From assembly GCA_021299375.1 (NCBI GenBank), contig JAJTGR010000071.1, forward strand, positions 1 to 46,905: 46,905 bases of DNA, in the 5' to 3' direction. A program made the position numbers and the translations under genes. This stretch comes from Gemmatimonadota bacterium (lineage in GTDB: Bacteria > Gemmatimonadota > Gemmatimonadetes > Gemmatimonadales > Gemmatimonadaceae). Positions 8,040 through 16,472 of this stretch are shown one piece after another. A model generated the notes under the pieces. The model was not told the origin of the DNA and ran no database searches. It saw nothing but the letters and a program-made list of their open reading frames with translations. Position 1 is the first letter of the stretch. Each line of letters starts with the position of its first letter.

Positions 8040-9436
8040 TGGCCAGGGCAAAGTCGGTGTACCGTTGCACCGAATGTGGCGCCGAGTCACCGAAGTGGGC
8101 AGGGCGCTGCGAGGGCTGCGGGGCCTGGAACACGCTTGGCGAGGAGATTGTCGCCTCGCTGCCGACCAGCAAGCGCACGGCCGCCCGCAGCGTGGGTGGT
8201 GTCGCGGGCAGTACCGTCATGCTTGGCAGGGTGGTCACCACGGAAACGCCCCGCTGGCGTACGGGCCTTGACGAGTTCGACTTCGTGCTCGGGGGCGGCA
8301 TCGTGCCCGGCAGCATGGTTCTGGTGGGCGGCGAGCCGGGCATCGGCAAGAGCACCCTGCTGTTGCAGGTGGCGGCGCGCCTCGAGGCCGCAGGACATGC
8401 CACGCTCTACGTCTCGGGGGAGGAGAGTGCGCTGCAGGTGCGGCTGCGTGCCGAACGCCTGAGCGAAGATGCGCGCGGCGTATCGCTGCTGACCGAGACG
8501 TCACTGGAGACGCTGCTCGCCACCGCGGCGCAGCCGGTCGCCGACGGTCGCCGGGTGAACACGCTGATCGTGGACTCCATCCAGACCGTGCATACCGAAC
8601 TCCTCGAAGGGGCGCCGGGCAACGTGGGGCAGGTGCGCGAATGTGCCGCGCGGCTCATGCGCTTCGCGAAGGACACCGGTACCACGGTGTTCGTGATCGG
8701 GCACGTGACCAAGGGCGGCGGCATTGCCGGCCCCAAGACGCTCGAACACATCGTGGACACGGTGCTGTACTTCGAGGGTGACGGTACGCTTGACCACCGG
8801 GTACTGCGGGCAACCAAGAACCGCTTCGGCAGTGTCGACGAAATCGGGGTCTTCCGGATGCTCGGGACCGGGCTGGTACCGGTCGAGAATCCCTCCGCGC
8901 TGTTTCTTGGTGACCGGCGCGATGTCGCCAGTGGGAGCGCGGTCTGTGCGCTGATGGAAGGGACGCGCCCGGTGCTGGTGGAAGTTCAGGCGCTCGCGGC
9001 GAAGGCGGGCTTCGGGACGCCGCAGCGTGTGGCCAACGGCATTGATGCGCGTCGTCTGGCGCTGCTGCTTGCGGTGCTGGACAAGCGTGGCGGCTTCTCG
9101 TGCGCCCAGCTCGACGTGTTCTGCAACGTGGTCGGCGGCATGCGGGTGCAGGAGCCCAGCGTCGATCTGGCCATCGTGGCGGCACTGGCGTCGAGTGTGG
9201 TCGACCGGCCGCTGCCGGCGCAGGCGGTGTTTCTCGGTGAGCTGGGCCTGGGTGGCGAGGTGCGGCCGGTCTCGCAGCTCGAGCGTCGGCTGGCCGAAGC
9301 GGCGAAGCTGGGCATGACGAAAGCGTTCCTGTCGGATCGCGCGATGCCGCGCCGGGCGCCTGGCGATCTTGACCTGGTAGGGGTCCGGACGCTGAGCGAC
9401 GTGCTCCGCTGCACGGTGGGCAGGGAGGCCGCATGA
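8039..9436 (+). CDS. radA: DNA repair protein RadA (Sms)
   Basis: A 465-residue RadA, a DnaB-like ATPase that drives branch migration and D-loop extension in recombination and transformation. The N-terminal zinc finger uses Cys10, Cys13, Cys24 and Cys27. Walker A is GGEPGIGKSTLL (Lys104), the RadA-specific KNRFGS motif is followed by VDEIGVF, and the last 150 residues are the Lon-protease-like domain (EVQALAAKAGFGTPQR, FLGELGLGGEVRPV). The ATG overlaps the dnaB stop by one base (TGATG), and its stop overlaps ispD (ATGA). The adjacency of dnaB and radA fits coordinated replication and repair. Confidence 0.97.
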   Translation: MARAKSVYRCTECGAESPKWAGRCEGCGAWNTLGEEIVASLPTSKRTAARSVGGVAGSTVMLGRVVTTETPRWRTGLDEFDFVLGGGIVPGSMVLVGGEPGIGKSTLLLQVAARLEAAGHATLYVSGEESALQVRLRAERLSEDARGVSLLTETSLETLLATAAQPVADGRRVNTLIVDSIQTVHTELLEGAPGNVGQVRECAARLMRFAKDTGTTVFVIGHVTKGGGIAGPKTLEHIVDTVLYFEGDGTLDHRVLRATKNRFGSVDEIGVFRMLGTGLVPVENPSALFLGDRRDVASGSAVCALMEGTRPVLVEVQALAAKAGFGTPQRVANGIDARRLALLLAVLDKRGGFSCAQLDVFCNVVGGMRVQEPSVDLAIVAALASSVVDRPLPAQAVFLGELGLGGEVRPVSQLERRLAEAAKLGMTKAFLSDRAMPRRAPGDLDLVGVRTLSDVLRCTVGREAA

Positions 9437-10212
9437 CAGACGAATCGCAGCCCGCGCCGCGGCGTATCATTCCGCCGCCGGTCGTCGCCTCACGCGGCGA
9501 CGGCCTGCGTGCGGCGTCAACCGCGGTGCGCGACGTGGGAGTCGTGATCGTGGCCGGCGGGTCGGGGTCACGGACAGGAAGCACGGAGCTCAAGCAGTTC
9601 CGCTGGGTCTCGGGCAAGCCGGTGCTGCTGCACAGTGTGCAGACGTTCATGGCGCGCCCCGACGTGGCGGTCGTGGTGGTTGTCTTGCCCAAGGCCTACG
9701 CTGCGGACCCGCCGCCGTGGTTGTTCCAGTGCGACGTCGACCGGCTGCTGGTGTCCGTCGGTGGGCGCGAGCGGCATGAGAGCGTGGTGAACGGGCTCGA
9801 GGACCTCCCCGAGGAGGTTTCCGTCGCCGTGGTGCACGATGCCGCGCGCCCCTTGGTGACCGATGCCACCATCGACCGCGTGATCGCCGAGGCGCGCCGG
9901 GGCCATGGTGCCGTGGCGGCACTCCCCGTCGTCGACACCCTCAAAGAGGTCGATGCCGACGGGCGCATCGTGCGCACGGTCGACCGCACCCACCTGTGGC
10001 GCGCGCAGACGCCGCAGGCCTTTCCACGCGTCATGCTCGAGGCGGCCCATGTCGCGGCGCGCCGCGACGGCGTGGCGGCCACCGATGACGCCTCGCTCTG
10101 TGAACGCCTCGGGCTGCCCGTGGTCGTGGTCCGGGGCAGCGAACGCGGCCTGAAGATCACCGAAGAAGCCGACTTTGCCCGCGCCGATGCGCTCAGCCTG
10201 TTGGTGGACTGA
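9433..10212 (+). CDS. ispD: 2-C-methyl-D-erythritol 4-phosphate cytidylyltransferase
   Basis: A 259-residue IspD, which joins CTP and methylerythritol phosphate in the non-mevalonate isoprenoid pathway. The nucleotidyltransferase domain begins near residue 35 with VVIVAGGSGSRTG. It continues with KQFRWVSGKPVLLHSV, VHDAARPLVT (about 136-145), the substrate segment TLKEVDADG, and RTHLWRAQTPQAFP. The N-terminal 33 residues (Pro/Arg-rich) are extra. The glycine-rich loop reads GSRTGSTELKQF where most family members have RMG and PKQ, so a conserved Pro is replaced by Leu. The ATG overlaps radA by 4 nt. No ispF is fused or adjacent. Confidence 0.9.
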   Translation: MTDESQPAPRRIIPPPVVASRGDGLRAASTAVRDVGVVIVAGGSGSRTGSTELKQFRWVSGKPVLLHSVQTFMARPDVAVVVVVLPKAYAADPPPWLFQCDVDRLLVSVGGRERHESVVNGLEDLPEEVSVAVVHDAARPLVTDATIDRVIAEARRGHGAVAALPVVDTLKEVDADGRIVRTVDRTHLWRAQTPQAFPRVMLEAAHVAARRDGVAATDDASLCERLGLPVVVVRGSERGLKITEEADFARADALSLLVD

Positions 10213-10227
10213 CCGCATGCGCCGCGT

Positions 10228-10899
10228 ATGACACGCGCCTCCCTCACCAGCCCGTTCTGGTCACCCGCCGAGGTGGAGGGTGCGCTGCGCAGCGCCCTCG
10301 CCCATCTGCATGAGGGGGGCGTGCTCGCGTATCCCACGGAGACGGTGTACGGGTTTGGCACCGCGCTCGATCATGCGTCGGTGGAGGCGCTCGTGCAGAT
10401 GAAGGGACGCCCCCCGGGCAAGCCGTTCCTGCTGTTGATCGGCGATCCTGCCCAGGTGGCGCGGCTCGATCTGCACCTCCCGCCGTATGCCGCCCATCTT
10501 GCGGCGCGCTTCTGGCCGGGCCCCCTCACGCTGGTGCTGCGTGGTGGCGAAGGCCGCGTGCCCCCGCGCTTGCGCGGTCCGGAGGGCGGCGTGGCCGTGC
10601 GCCTCACGCCACAGCCCGGGTTGCAGCGTCTGCTGCGCGCTTATGGCGAACCGATCACCAGTACCAGTGCCAACCGCCCCGGGGTGCCACCGGCAATGAC
10701 CGTCGCCGAGATTGTCGACCAGTGGCCAGACGAAATCCACCGCGGTCTCCTGCACGTGCTCGACGGCGGTCGCCTTGCCCCATCCCCCCCGTCGACGGTG
10801 GTGGACTGCACGGGGCGTCGTCCGCGGGTGATTCGGCCTGGCGTGCTCTCCGCCGCCACCTTGCGTGAGGTCGTGCCCGACCTTGTCGGCGACACCTGA
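10228..10899 (+). CDS. L-threonylcarbamoyladenylate synthase (Sua5/YrdC/YwlC family)
   Basis: A 223-residue protein made almost entirely of a YrdC-like domain. It forms threonylcarbamoyl-AMP from threonine, bicarbonate and ATP, the first step of the t6A modification of tRNAs reading ANN codons. Diagnostic segments are YPTETVYGFGTALD (about residues 33-46), KGRPPGKPFLLLI, ITSTSANRPG and STVVDCTG. It has no C-terminal Sua5 extension, so it is the short TsaC/YwlC form. It lies just before a YwlE-like phosphatase, an order also known from Bacillus, where ywlC and ywlE are near neighbours. Confidence 0.93.
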   Translation: MTRASLTSPFWSPAEVEGALRSALAHLHEGGVLAYPTETVYGFGTALDHASVEALVQMKGRPPGKPFLLLIGDPAQVARLDLHLPPYAAHLAARFWPGPLTLVLRGGEGRVPPRLRGPEGGVAVRLTPQPGLQRLLRAYGEPITSTSANRPGVPPAMTVAEIVDQWPDEIHRGLLHVLDGGRLAPSPPSTVVDCTGRRPRVIRPGVLSAATLREVVPDLVGDT

Positions 10900-10962
10900 G
10901 CACCCGGACATGGTCTCTTTCCTCGTCGCTGGCTCTCACACCACGGTCGGAGCCCCCGCCTG

Positions 10963-11427
10963 ATGCACCTGCTCTTCGTCTGTACCGGTAACACCTGCCG
11001 CAGCCCCTTGGCGGAAGTCATTGCGCGACGCCAGATCGCCGAGCGCCAGTTGCCCGACGTCACCGTGGGCAGCGCCGGCACCAGTGCCTGGCCTGATGCG
11101 CCGGCGTCGGACGGGGCACTGCTGGTTGCACTCGAACACGGAATGGATCTGGGTGAGCACCGTGCCCGCGTCTTGTCGCCGGAATTGGTCGCCGGCGCGG
11201 ACGTCGTGCTGGCGATGGGGCCGCATCACCTCGACCGTGCCGAGGCGCTTGGCGGCGCGGGCCGTGTCTGGATGCTGACGGCGTTCGCTGGGGGCGCGGC
11301 GCGTCCGATCAGCGATCCATTTGGCGGCGACCTGACCGTATACCGCGCCACATACGTTGAACTCGAGCGCGAGATCAGCGCCGTTCTCGATAAGGTGGCC
11401 GCCGATCGTGCGCGGCGGTCCGCCTGA
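10963..11427 (+). CDS. Low-molecular-weight phosphatase, probably YwlE-like protein-arginine phosphatase
   Basis: A 154-residue cytoplasmic phosphatase of the low-molecular-weight tyrosine phosphatase fold. The catalytic loop is FVCTGNTCRSP with nucleophile Cys7 and Arg13, and the general-acid loop SDPFGGD has Asp118. Residue 11 is Thr, as in the arginine-specific Bacillus YwlE, where tyrosine phosphatases usually carry Ile at the same place (family knowledge). This and the neighbouring YwlC-type gene favour phosphoarginine as substrate, but tyrosine phosphatase activity cannot be excluded. The ATG at 10963 is 63 nt after the previous gene; no strong ribosome binding site is visible. Confidence 0.88.
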   Translation: MHLLFVCTGNTCRSPLAEVIARRQIAERQLPDVTVGSAGTSAWPDAPASDGALLVALEHGMDLGEHRARVLSPELVAGADVVLAMGPHHLDRAEALGGAGRVWMLTAFAGGAARPISDPFGGDLTVYRATYVELEREISAVLDKVAADRARRSA

Positions 11428-11464
11428 GCGCGCACCCCATGGTCCACCGAAGAGGCTGCAGCCG

Positions 11465-12361
11465 GTGAACTGCACCCGGGCGATTCGCACGGTCGCGTCA
11501 GCCCCTCCACGCGGCCTGGTTCTCCTCGGCGATCCCGTGGCGCAGTCCATGTCGCCAGCGTTCCAGAACGCCGCACTGGCCCATGCGAACCTGACCGTGC
11601 GATACGAGCGGCGAAACGTTCCCGCTGAACACCTCGACGAGGCATTGGCGGCCTGCCGGGCGCACGACATTGCCGGCAACGTCACCATCCCGCACAAGGA
11701 GGCCATGGCTGGGCGTGCCGCCCACCTGTCGGCACGTGCCCGTCGATCCGGCGCCGTCAACACCTTCTGGTGGGACGGAGGGATGCTTGTCGGGCACAAC
11801 ACCGATGTCGACGGTGTGCTGGCTACCATTGCTGCACTCCGGCCAGCCGGTGTGCGTGGACCGGTGGTGGTGCTCGGGAGTGGCGGTAGTGCCGCTGCCG
11901 TGCTCGTGGCGCTCGCGGAGCTTGGGCTGAGCGAGGTGCATCTCGTTGCCCGCTCGCCGGCACGGGCCGCCGCGCTGGGGCAGCGTATCGGTGCGGCGGC
12001 CACGGTGCACCCCTTCGCGTCTGATGCCCCCGAGCCGATGGTGTCAGCACGCGAGGTGCTTGCCGGCGCGTCCCTGGTGATCAATGCGACCCCAACGGGT
12101 ATGCAGGATGTGCAGCAGCCTGTCCCCGTGGCCTGGCTTGGATCGCGGACGGCCGTCTTCGACCTGGTCTACCGGCGCGAGGGGACGGCGTGGGTCCATG
12201 CCGCCCGAGCGCGGGGCCTCCCTGCCGAGGACGGCCTGCGCATGCTTATAGAGCAGGGGGCTGCCGCCTTCGAGGCTTGGTTCGATCAGCCCGCCCCGCG
12301 GGCGGTCATGTGGGCCGCCCTCGGTCTGGAGATGCCGGCGCCCGACCGCGTGCGAGGCTGA
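11465..12361 (+). CDS. aroE: Shikimate dehydrogenase (NADP+)
   Basis: A 298-residue AroE that reduces 3-dehydroshikimate to shikimate in aromatic amino acid synthesis. I place the start at GTG 11465, with AGAGG at 11451-11455 as ribosome binding site. The open frame runs upstream to 11357, but that part overlaps the phosphatase gene. The substrate-binding GDPVAQSMSPAFQN segment has the Ser-x-Ser pair. Catalytic Lys78 is in NVTIPHKEAM and Asp114 in NTDVDG. The nucleotide loop is GSGGSAAAV, followed by NATPTGM and a DLVYRREGT motif. It overlaps no gene and ends 8 nt before comF. Confidence 0.94.
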   Translation: MNCTRAIRTVASAPPRGLVLLGDPVAQSMSPAFQNAALAHANLTVRYERRNVPAEHLDEALAACRAHDIAGNVTIPHKEAMAGRAAHLSARARRSGAVNTFWWDGGMLVGHNTDVDGVLATIAALRPAGVRGPVVVLGSGGSAAAVLVALAELGLSEVHLVARSPARAAALGQRIGAAATVHPFASDAPEPMVSAREVLAGASLVINATPTGMQDVQQPVPVAWLGSRTAVFDLVYRREGTAWVHAARARGLPAEDGLRMLIEQGAAAFEAWFDQPAPRAVMWAALGLEMPAPDRVRG

Positions 12362-12369
12362 CGGCGGCA

Positions 12370-13206
12370 GTGCGGTGGCGTGATGTCGCGCGCGGTGCGC
12401 TGGACCTGCTGCTGCCGGCTGCGTGCGCCGTGTGTCGACGTCCGCACGTCCCCGATACCGGGGGGATCGTCTGCCCAGCCTGCCTCGGCCGTCTCGCCTC
12501 CCTCGCATGGCCGCAGTGCGATCGCTGCGGCCATCCCCGGCTGTCCACGGTCATTCCGCTGCCCACGGGCAGGGCCACCACCGGCGGCACGTCGCTCCCG
12601 TCGGCCAGTGCACTGCCGCCATGCCGATGGTGTGACCGGCTGATGCCAGCCATCCGGACCGTGCGATCGGTGGCCCGCATGGACACCGGCACCGGGGCGC
12701 AGCTGGTCCACGCCCTCAAGTATCAGGGGTGGCAGGCAGCGGCCGTCCCCATGGCACGGCGCATGGCGCAGTTGCAGTGGCCCACCGACGTGCACGAGGA
12801 ACGTGCGGCCGTCGTCCCGTTGCCGCTCTCGCCCGAGCGCCTCCGTGAACGCGGTTACAATCAGGCCGAGTGTCTGGCGCGTGCGCTGGCACCGGCGTGG
12901 CGGGTGCCCGTGTGGGGGGATGCACTCCGGCGTATCCGCACCACCCACTCGCAGGTGCGGTTGACACCTTCGGAGCGGGCAGGCAACGTTTCCGGGGCGT
13001 TCGCTGTGCCCGAGAGCCGGCGCGCACAGCTTCGCGGCCAGCACGTGGTGCTGGTAGACGATGTGGTGACGACCGCCGCGACGCTCAATGCCGCGGCTCA
13101 GGCTCTCCTGGAGGGCGGCGCCCGCATCATCAGCTGTGTAACCTTCGGACGGGCGCCCGATCCCGGCGACCGCGCCATTCCTGACTCTGACTTTACCCGG
13201 ACCTGA
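12370..13206 (+). CDS. comF: ComF family protein (phosphoribosyltransferase-like)
   Basis: A 278-residue ComF homologue. The start is GTG 12370 (N-terminus MRWRDVARGALDLLLPAAC); the frame stays open upstream inside aroE. An N-terminal zinc-binding region carries repeated CxxC pairs (CAVC, CPAC, CDRC, CRWC). The C-terminal phosphoribosyltransferase domain has the motif HVVLVDDVVTTAATL near residue 220 and the conserved ERGYNQAE segment. ComF is required for DNA uptake in naturally competent bacteria; its exact enzymatic role is unsettled. A GAGG at 12354-12357 may serve as ribosome binding site, at a long spacing. The region between the CxxC pairs is longer than in compact homologues. Confidence 0.9.
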   Translation: MRWRDVARGALDLLLPAACAVCRRPHVPDTGGIVCPACLGRLASLAWPQCDRCGHPRLSTVIPLPTGRATTGGTSLPSASALPPCRWCDRLMPAIRTVRSVARMDTGTGAQLVHALKYQGWQAAAVPMARRMAQLQWPTDVHEERAAVVPLPLSPERLRERGYNQAECLARALAPAWRVPVWGDALRRIRTTHSQVRLTPSERAGNVSGAFAVPESRRAQLRGQHVVLVDDVVTTAATLNAAAQALLEGGARIISCVTFGRAPDPGDRAIPDSDFTRT

Positions 13207-13212
13207 CACGAC

Positions 13213-14223
13213 ATGGGCATTCGCGTTGGCATCAACGGCTTCGGCCGCATCGGCCGCCAGGTGCTTCGCGCCGCCAAGCAGCAGGGCGTCGCCGACATCG
13301 ACTTTGTCGCCATCAACGACCTCACCGACACCAAGACGCTGGCGCACCTGTTCCAGTACGACTCGGTGCACGGCAAGTTCGACGGCCAGGTGTCGGCGGA
13401 AGCCGATGCGATCACCATCGACGGGGATCGCATCAGGATCCTCGCCGAGCGCGATCCGGCCAAGCTGCCGTGGGGTGAGCTCGGCGTCGACATCGTGCTC
13501 GAGTCAACAGGCCGCTTCACGGCTGCGGCCGACGCGCGCAAGCACATCGAAGGAGGCGCGAAGAAGGTCATCATCTCGGCGCCCGCCACGAACGAGGACA
13601 TCACCATCGTGATGGGCGTGAACAGCGACAAGTACGATCCGGCGTCGCATCACATCATCTCGAACGCGTCCTGCACCACCAACTGTCTCGTGCCGATGGT
13701 CAAGGTCATTCGTGACGCCTTCGGTTTCGTGCACGGCTCGATGGTCACCATCCACAGCTACACGAACGACCAGAGCATCCTCGACCTGCCGCACAAGGAT
13801 CTGCGACGCGCCCGCGCGGCCGCGGTCAGCATGATCCCCACCACGACCGGCGCCGCCAAGGCCACGTCGCTCGTGATCCCCGAGGTCAAGGGCAAGATCG
13901 ACGGCATTGCGGTTCGCGTGCCGACGCCCGACGTGTCGCTGACCGACCTGACGTGCATCGTCGAACGCCCGGTCACGAAGGACGAAGTCAACGGCGCGTT
14001 CAAGGCCGCCTCGGAAGGTGCGCTCGACGGCGTCCTCGGTTACAGCGAGGTACCACTGGTCTCCATCGACTACGTCGGCAACCCGATGTCCTGCACGCTC
14101 GACGCGCTCAGCACGATCGTCATCAACGGCACGATGGTGAAGGTCTCCGGTTGGTACGACAACGAGTGGGGCTACTCGAGCCGCTGCGTCGACCTCCTGC
14201 GCTATGTCGGCGCCCGCTTGTAA
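13213..14223 (+). CDS. gap: Glyceraldehyde-3-phosphate dehydrogenase
   Basis: A 336-residue GAPDH, which oxidises glyceraldehyde 3-phosphate to 1,3-bisphosphoglycerate with NAD+ in glycolysis. The NAD-binding N-terminus is [10 protein letters not shown], and the active site is SNASCTTNC with nucleophile Cys154. The substrate segment HSYTNDQ, the TTTGAAKA loop and the C-terminal WYDNEWGYS are all present. Length and motifs are fully canonical. It heads the gap-pgk-tpiA glycolytic cluster. A stem-loop with a T-tract sits between it and pgk, so downstream genes may be attenuated or separately transcribed. Confidence 0.97.
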   Translation: MGIRVGINGFGRIGRQVLRAAKQQGVADIDFVAINDLTDTKTLAHLFQYDSVHGKFDGQVSAEADAITIDGDRIRILAERDPAKLPWGELGVDIVLESTGRFTAAADARKHIEGGAKKVIISAPATNEDITIVMGVNSDKYDPASHHIISNASCTTNCLVPMVKVIRDAFGFVHGSMVTIHSYTNDQSILDLPHKDLRRARAAAVSMIPTTTGAAKATSLVIPEVKGKIDGIAVRVPTPDVSLTDLTCIVERPVTKDEVNGAFKAASEGALDGVLGYSEVPLVSIDYVGNPMSCTLDALSTIVINGTMVKVSGWYDNEWGYSSRCVDLLRYVGARL

Positions 14224-14261
14224 GCGTCGACGACCTCGCGTACGAATCACCTGATGCTGAT

Positions 14262-14306
14262 CGGCAGGGAGGCCACCACCATACGGGTGCCTCCCTGTCG
14301 TGTTTT
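14262..14306 (+). terminator. intrinsic terminator or attenuator between gap and pgk
   Basis: The left arm at 14262-14277 (CGGCAGGGAGGCCACC) pairs with the right arm at 14286-14300 (GGTGCCTCCCTGTCG). This gives about 15 pairs with one G-T wobble and a one-base bulge, an 8-nt loop, and TGTTTTCC directly after. These are the features of a Rho-independent terminator. It lies between co-directional glycolytic genes, so partial read-through is plausible. Confidence 0.75.
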
Positions 14307-14339
14307 CCTCTCGCCGGTCCGCACTTTCGCCTTCCACGC

Positions 14340-15536
14340 ATGCCCACCAAGACCATTCGCGACCTGACGGACGCCGAGATCGCCGGCCAGCGCGCCCTCG
14401 TGCGCGTGGACTTCAACGTGCCGCTCGACGACGCCGGCCAGGTTGCCGACGATACCCGCATTACCGCCGCACTGCCCACCATCACCGCGCTGCTCGACCG
14501 CGGCGCCCGCGTCGTGCTGCTCGCCCACTTCGGCCGCCCCAAGGGCGCACCGGAGGCGAAGTATTCGCTGGCGCCCGTCGCCGCGCGCCTCAAGTCGCTC
14601 CTGCCGCGCCCCGTGCACTTTCTCGACGTCACGGTGGGCGAGCGCGCCGTCGAAGCCACGCAGAACCTGGCTGCCGGCGAGGTCCTGCTCCTCGAGAACA
14701 CCCGCTTCCTGCCGGGCGAGGAGACGAACGACGAGGCGCTGTCGTACCAGATGGCGCAACTCGGCGACTTCTACGTGAACGACGCCTTCGGGGCCGCGCA
14801 TCGCGCGCATGCCAGCACAGCCGGCGTGGCCAAGTTCTGTCGTCCGGCGGTGGCTGGACTGCTGATGGAAAAGGAACTCGCCTACCTCGGCGGCGCGCTC
14901 GCCACGCCCGGGCGCCCGTTCGTGGCTATCCTCGGCGGTTCCAAGATCTCCGGCAAGATCGACGTGGTGGAGGCGCTGCTCCCCAAGGTGGACAAGCTCC
15001 TCATCGGCGGGGCCATGGCGTGCACGTTCTTCAGGGCCATGGGCTACGAGACGGGCACCTCGCTCGTGGAGCCGGATCGCCTGGCAATGGCCACCGACCT
15101 GCTGGCGCGCGCCGGCGACAAGCTGGTGCTGCCGGTGGATGCGATGATCGCGCCGGCCATGGACGCCGGCGCGCAGGCAACCGCCGTGATGCGGGATGCC
15201 ATTCCCGCCGGCCAGGCGATGTTCGACATCGGGCCGGCGAGTGTGTCCCAGTACCGGGCGCTGGTGGAAAGTGCACACACGGTACTCTGGAACGGACCGA
15301 TGGGCGTCTTCGAGAAACCGCCATTCGACGCCGGCACGCGTGGCGTGGCCGAGGCCATGGCCGTGGCCACGGGCAAGGGGGCGACCACGATCATCGGCGG
15401 CGGCGACTCGGCGGCCGCCGTGGCCGAAGCGGGCCTCGAGGCGCAGATGTCCCACGTGTCGACGGGCGGCGGGGCCTCGCTCGAATTCCTCGAAGGCAAG
15501 GACCTGCCGGGCGTGAGCGCGTTGGACGCGCGCTGA
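14340..15536 (+). CDS. pgk: Phosphoglycerate kinase
   Basis: A 398-residue PGK, which transfers phosphate from 1,3-bisphosphoglycerate to ADP. The start is ATG 14340 (MPTKTIRDL); the same frame is open far upstream, but that part overlaps gap. The N-terminal signature [11 protein letters not shown] is at about residues 21-31, followed by [10 protein letters not shown] and [16 protein letters not shown]. The ATP-binding GGSKISGKI, the NGPMGVFE segment and the C-terminal GGGDSAAAV with [14 protein letters not shown] are present. It lies 116 nt after gap, behind the hairpin, and 30 nt before tpiA. Confidence 0.97.
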   Translation: MPTKTIRDLTDAEIAGQRALVRVDFNVPLDDAGQVADDTRITAALPTITALLDRGARVVLLAHFGRPKGAPEAKYSLAPVAARLKSLLPRPVHFLDVTVGERAVEATQNLAAGEVLLLENTRFLPGEETNDEALSYQMAQLGDFYVNDAFGAAHRAHASTAGVAKFCRPAVAGLLMEKELAYLGGALATPGRPFVAILGGSKISGKIDVVEALLPKVDKLLIGGAMACTFFRAMGYETGTSLVEPDRLAMATDLLARAGDKLVLPVDAMIAPAMDAGAQATAVMRDAIPAGQAMFDIGPASVSQYRALVESAHTVLWNGPMGVFEKPPFDAGTRGVAEAMAVATGKGATTIIGGGDSAAAVAEAGLEAQMSHVSTGGGASLEFLEGKDLPGVSALDAR

Positions 15537-15566
15537 CCGTCGGTCCACACTCATACCCCTCTCATC

Positions 15567-16322
15567 ATGCATCGCAAGCCGGTCATCGCCGCCAACTGGA
15601 AGCTCAATCACGGCCCAACCGACGCCAAGGCGTTCCTGCAGCGGTTTCTCGCCCAGTCGCCCAAGCTCAACGAGCGGACGCTGATTTTCTTCCCATCCGC
15701 GATCACCCTGACCACAGTGGTCGAAGGGCTGCGCGAGCGGCCGGAAATCTGGGTCGGCGTGCAAAACGTGCACGGCGAGGCTCAGGGGGCCTTCACCGGC
15801 GAGAACTCGGTGTTGATGGCTCGCGACGCCGGGGCCCGGGTGGTGCTCGTGGGCCACTCGGAACGCCGGCACGTGTTCGGGGAGTCGGACGCGGCGACGA
15901 CCAAGAAGATGGCGCTCATCGCTCAGGCCCGTCTGGTGCCCATGCTGTGTGTGGGCGAGACGCTGGCGGAGCGGGAGGCGGGGCGGACGGGGCTGGTGGT
16001 GGAGCGGCAGCTGGCGGCCGGCCTGGCCGAGCTCGATGACGCACAGATTGCCAGCATCATGCTGGCCTACGAGCCGGTCTGGGCCATTGGGACTGGCCGG
16101 ACCGCCACGCCGGAGGATGCCAGTGAGATTCACGGTGTGCTGCGCCGGGCGCTGGTTTCCCGCGTGGGGGACAAGGTGGCGGCCGGCATCCCGATTCTGT
16201 ACGGTGGGTCGGTGAACCGCGGGAATGCGCCCCAGCTGCTGGCCGCCGCGGACGTGGACGGCCTGCTGGTCGGCGGAGCGTCGCTCGACCCGGACAACTG
16301 GGCCGGGATCGTTCGGGCGTGA
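15567..16322 (+). CDS. tpiA: Triosephosphate isomerase
   Basis: A 251-residue TIM-barrel enzyme that interconverts dihydroxyacetone phosphate and glyceraldehyde 3-phosphate. The N-terminal AANWKLN carries the substrate-binding Asn and Lys, His97 is in GHSERR, and the catalytic Glu169 is in AYEPVWAIGTG. The phosphate-binding loops YGGSV and LVGGASL close the barrel. All active-site residues are intact. It follows pgk by 30 nt. A perfect hairpin without a T-run lies just after its stop. Confidence 0.97.
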   Translation: MHRKPVIAANWKLNHGPTDAKAFLQRFLAQSPKLNERTLIFFPSAITLTTVVEGLRERPEIWVGVQNVHGEAQGAFTGENSVLMARDAGARVVLVGHSERRHVFGESDAATTKKMALIAQARLVPMLCVGETLAEREAGRTGLVVERQLAAGLAELDDAQIASIMLAYEPVWAIGTGRTATPEDASEIHGVLRRALVSRVGDKVAAGIPILYGGSVNRGNAPQLLAAADVDGLLVGGASLDPDNWAGIVRA

Positions 16323-16337
16323 GCTGATCGGTGTCGA

Positions 16338-16361
16338 GGCATCGCGGGCCAGCGCGATGCC
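16338..16361. repeat. perfect 9-bp hairpin between tpiA and secG
   Basis: GGCATCGCG at 16338-16346 and CGCGATGCC at 16353-16361 are exact reverse complements around a 6-nt loop. There is no T-tract downstream, so it is not a standard intrinsic terminator. It could be an RNA stabiliser or processing stem at the 3' end of the glycolytic message, or a protein site. Confidence 0.5.
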
Positions 16362-16472
16362 CCTGCGCCCTTGTCCGCGGGGGGAAAACAGTTGAAGTTA
16401 AGGGGCTTCGGTGGAGCGCCCAGATCGCGCCGCTCCGCCCACTCCGACGACTCGAGCCGCGCCGCTGCCGTT

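Noticed and set aside
11357-11464. Longer aroE start overlapping the phosphatase gene
   Set aside because: Residues before GTG 11465 are not AroE-like and overlap the phosphatase gene by 71 nt, while AGAGG at 11451-11455 is well placed for the GTG.
13953-14339. Upstream extension of the pgk frame into gap
   Set aside because: The extra 129 codons overlap the conserved gap C-terminus in another frame and show no PGK similarity. The terminator hairpin lies within it. PGK begins at 14340.
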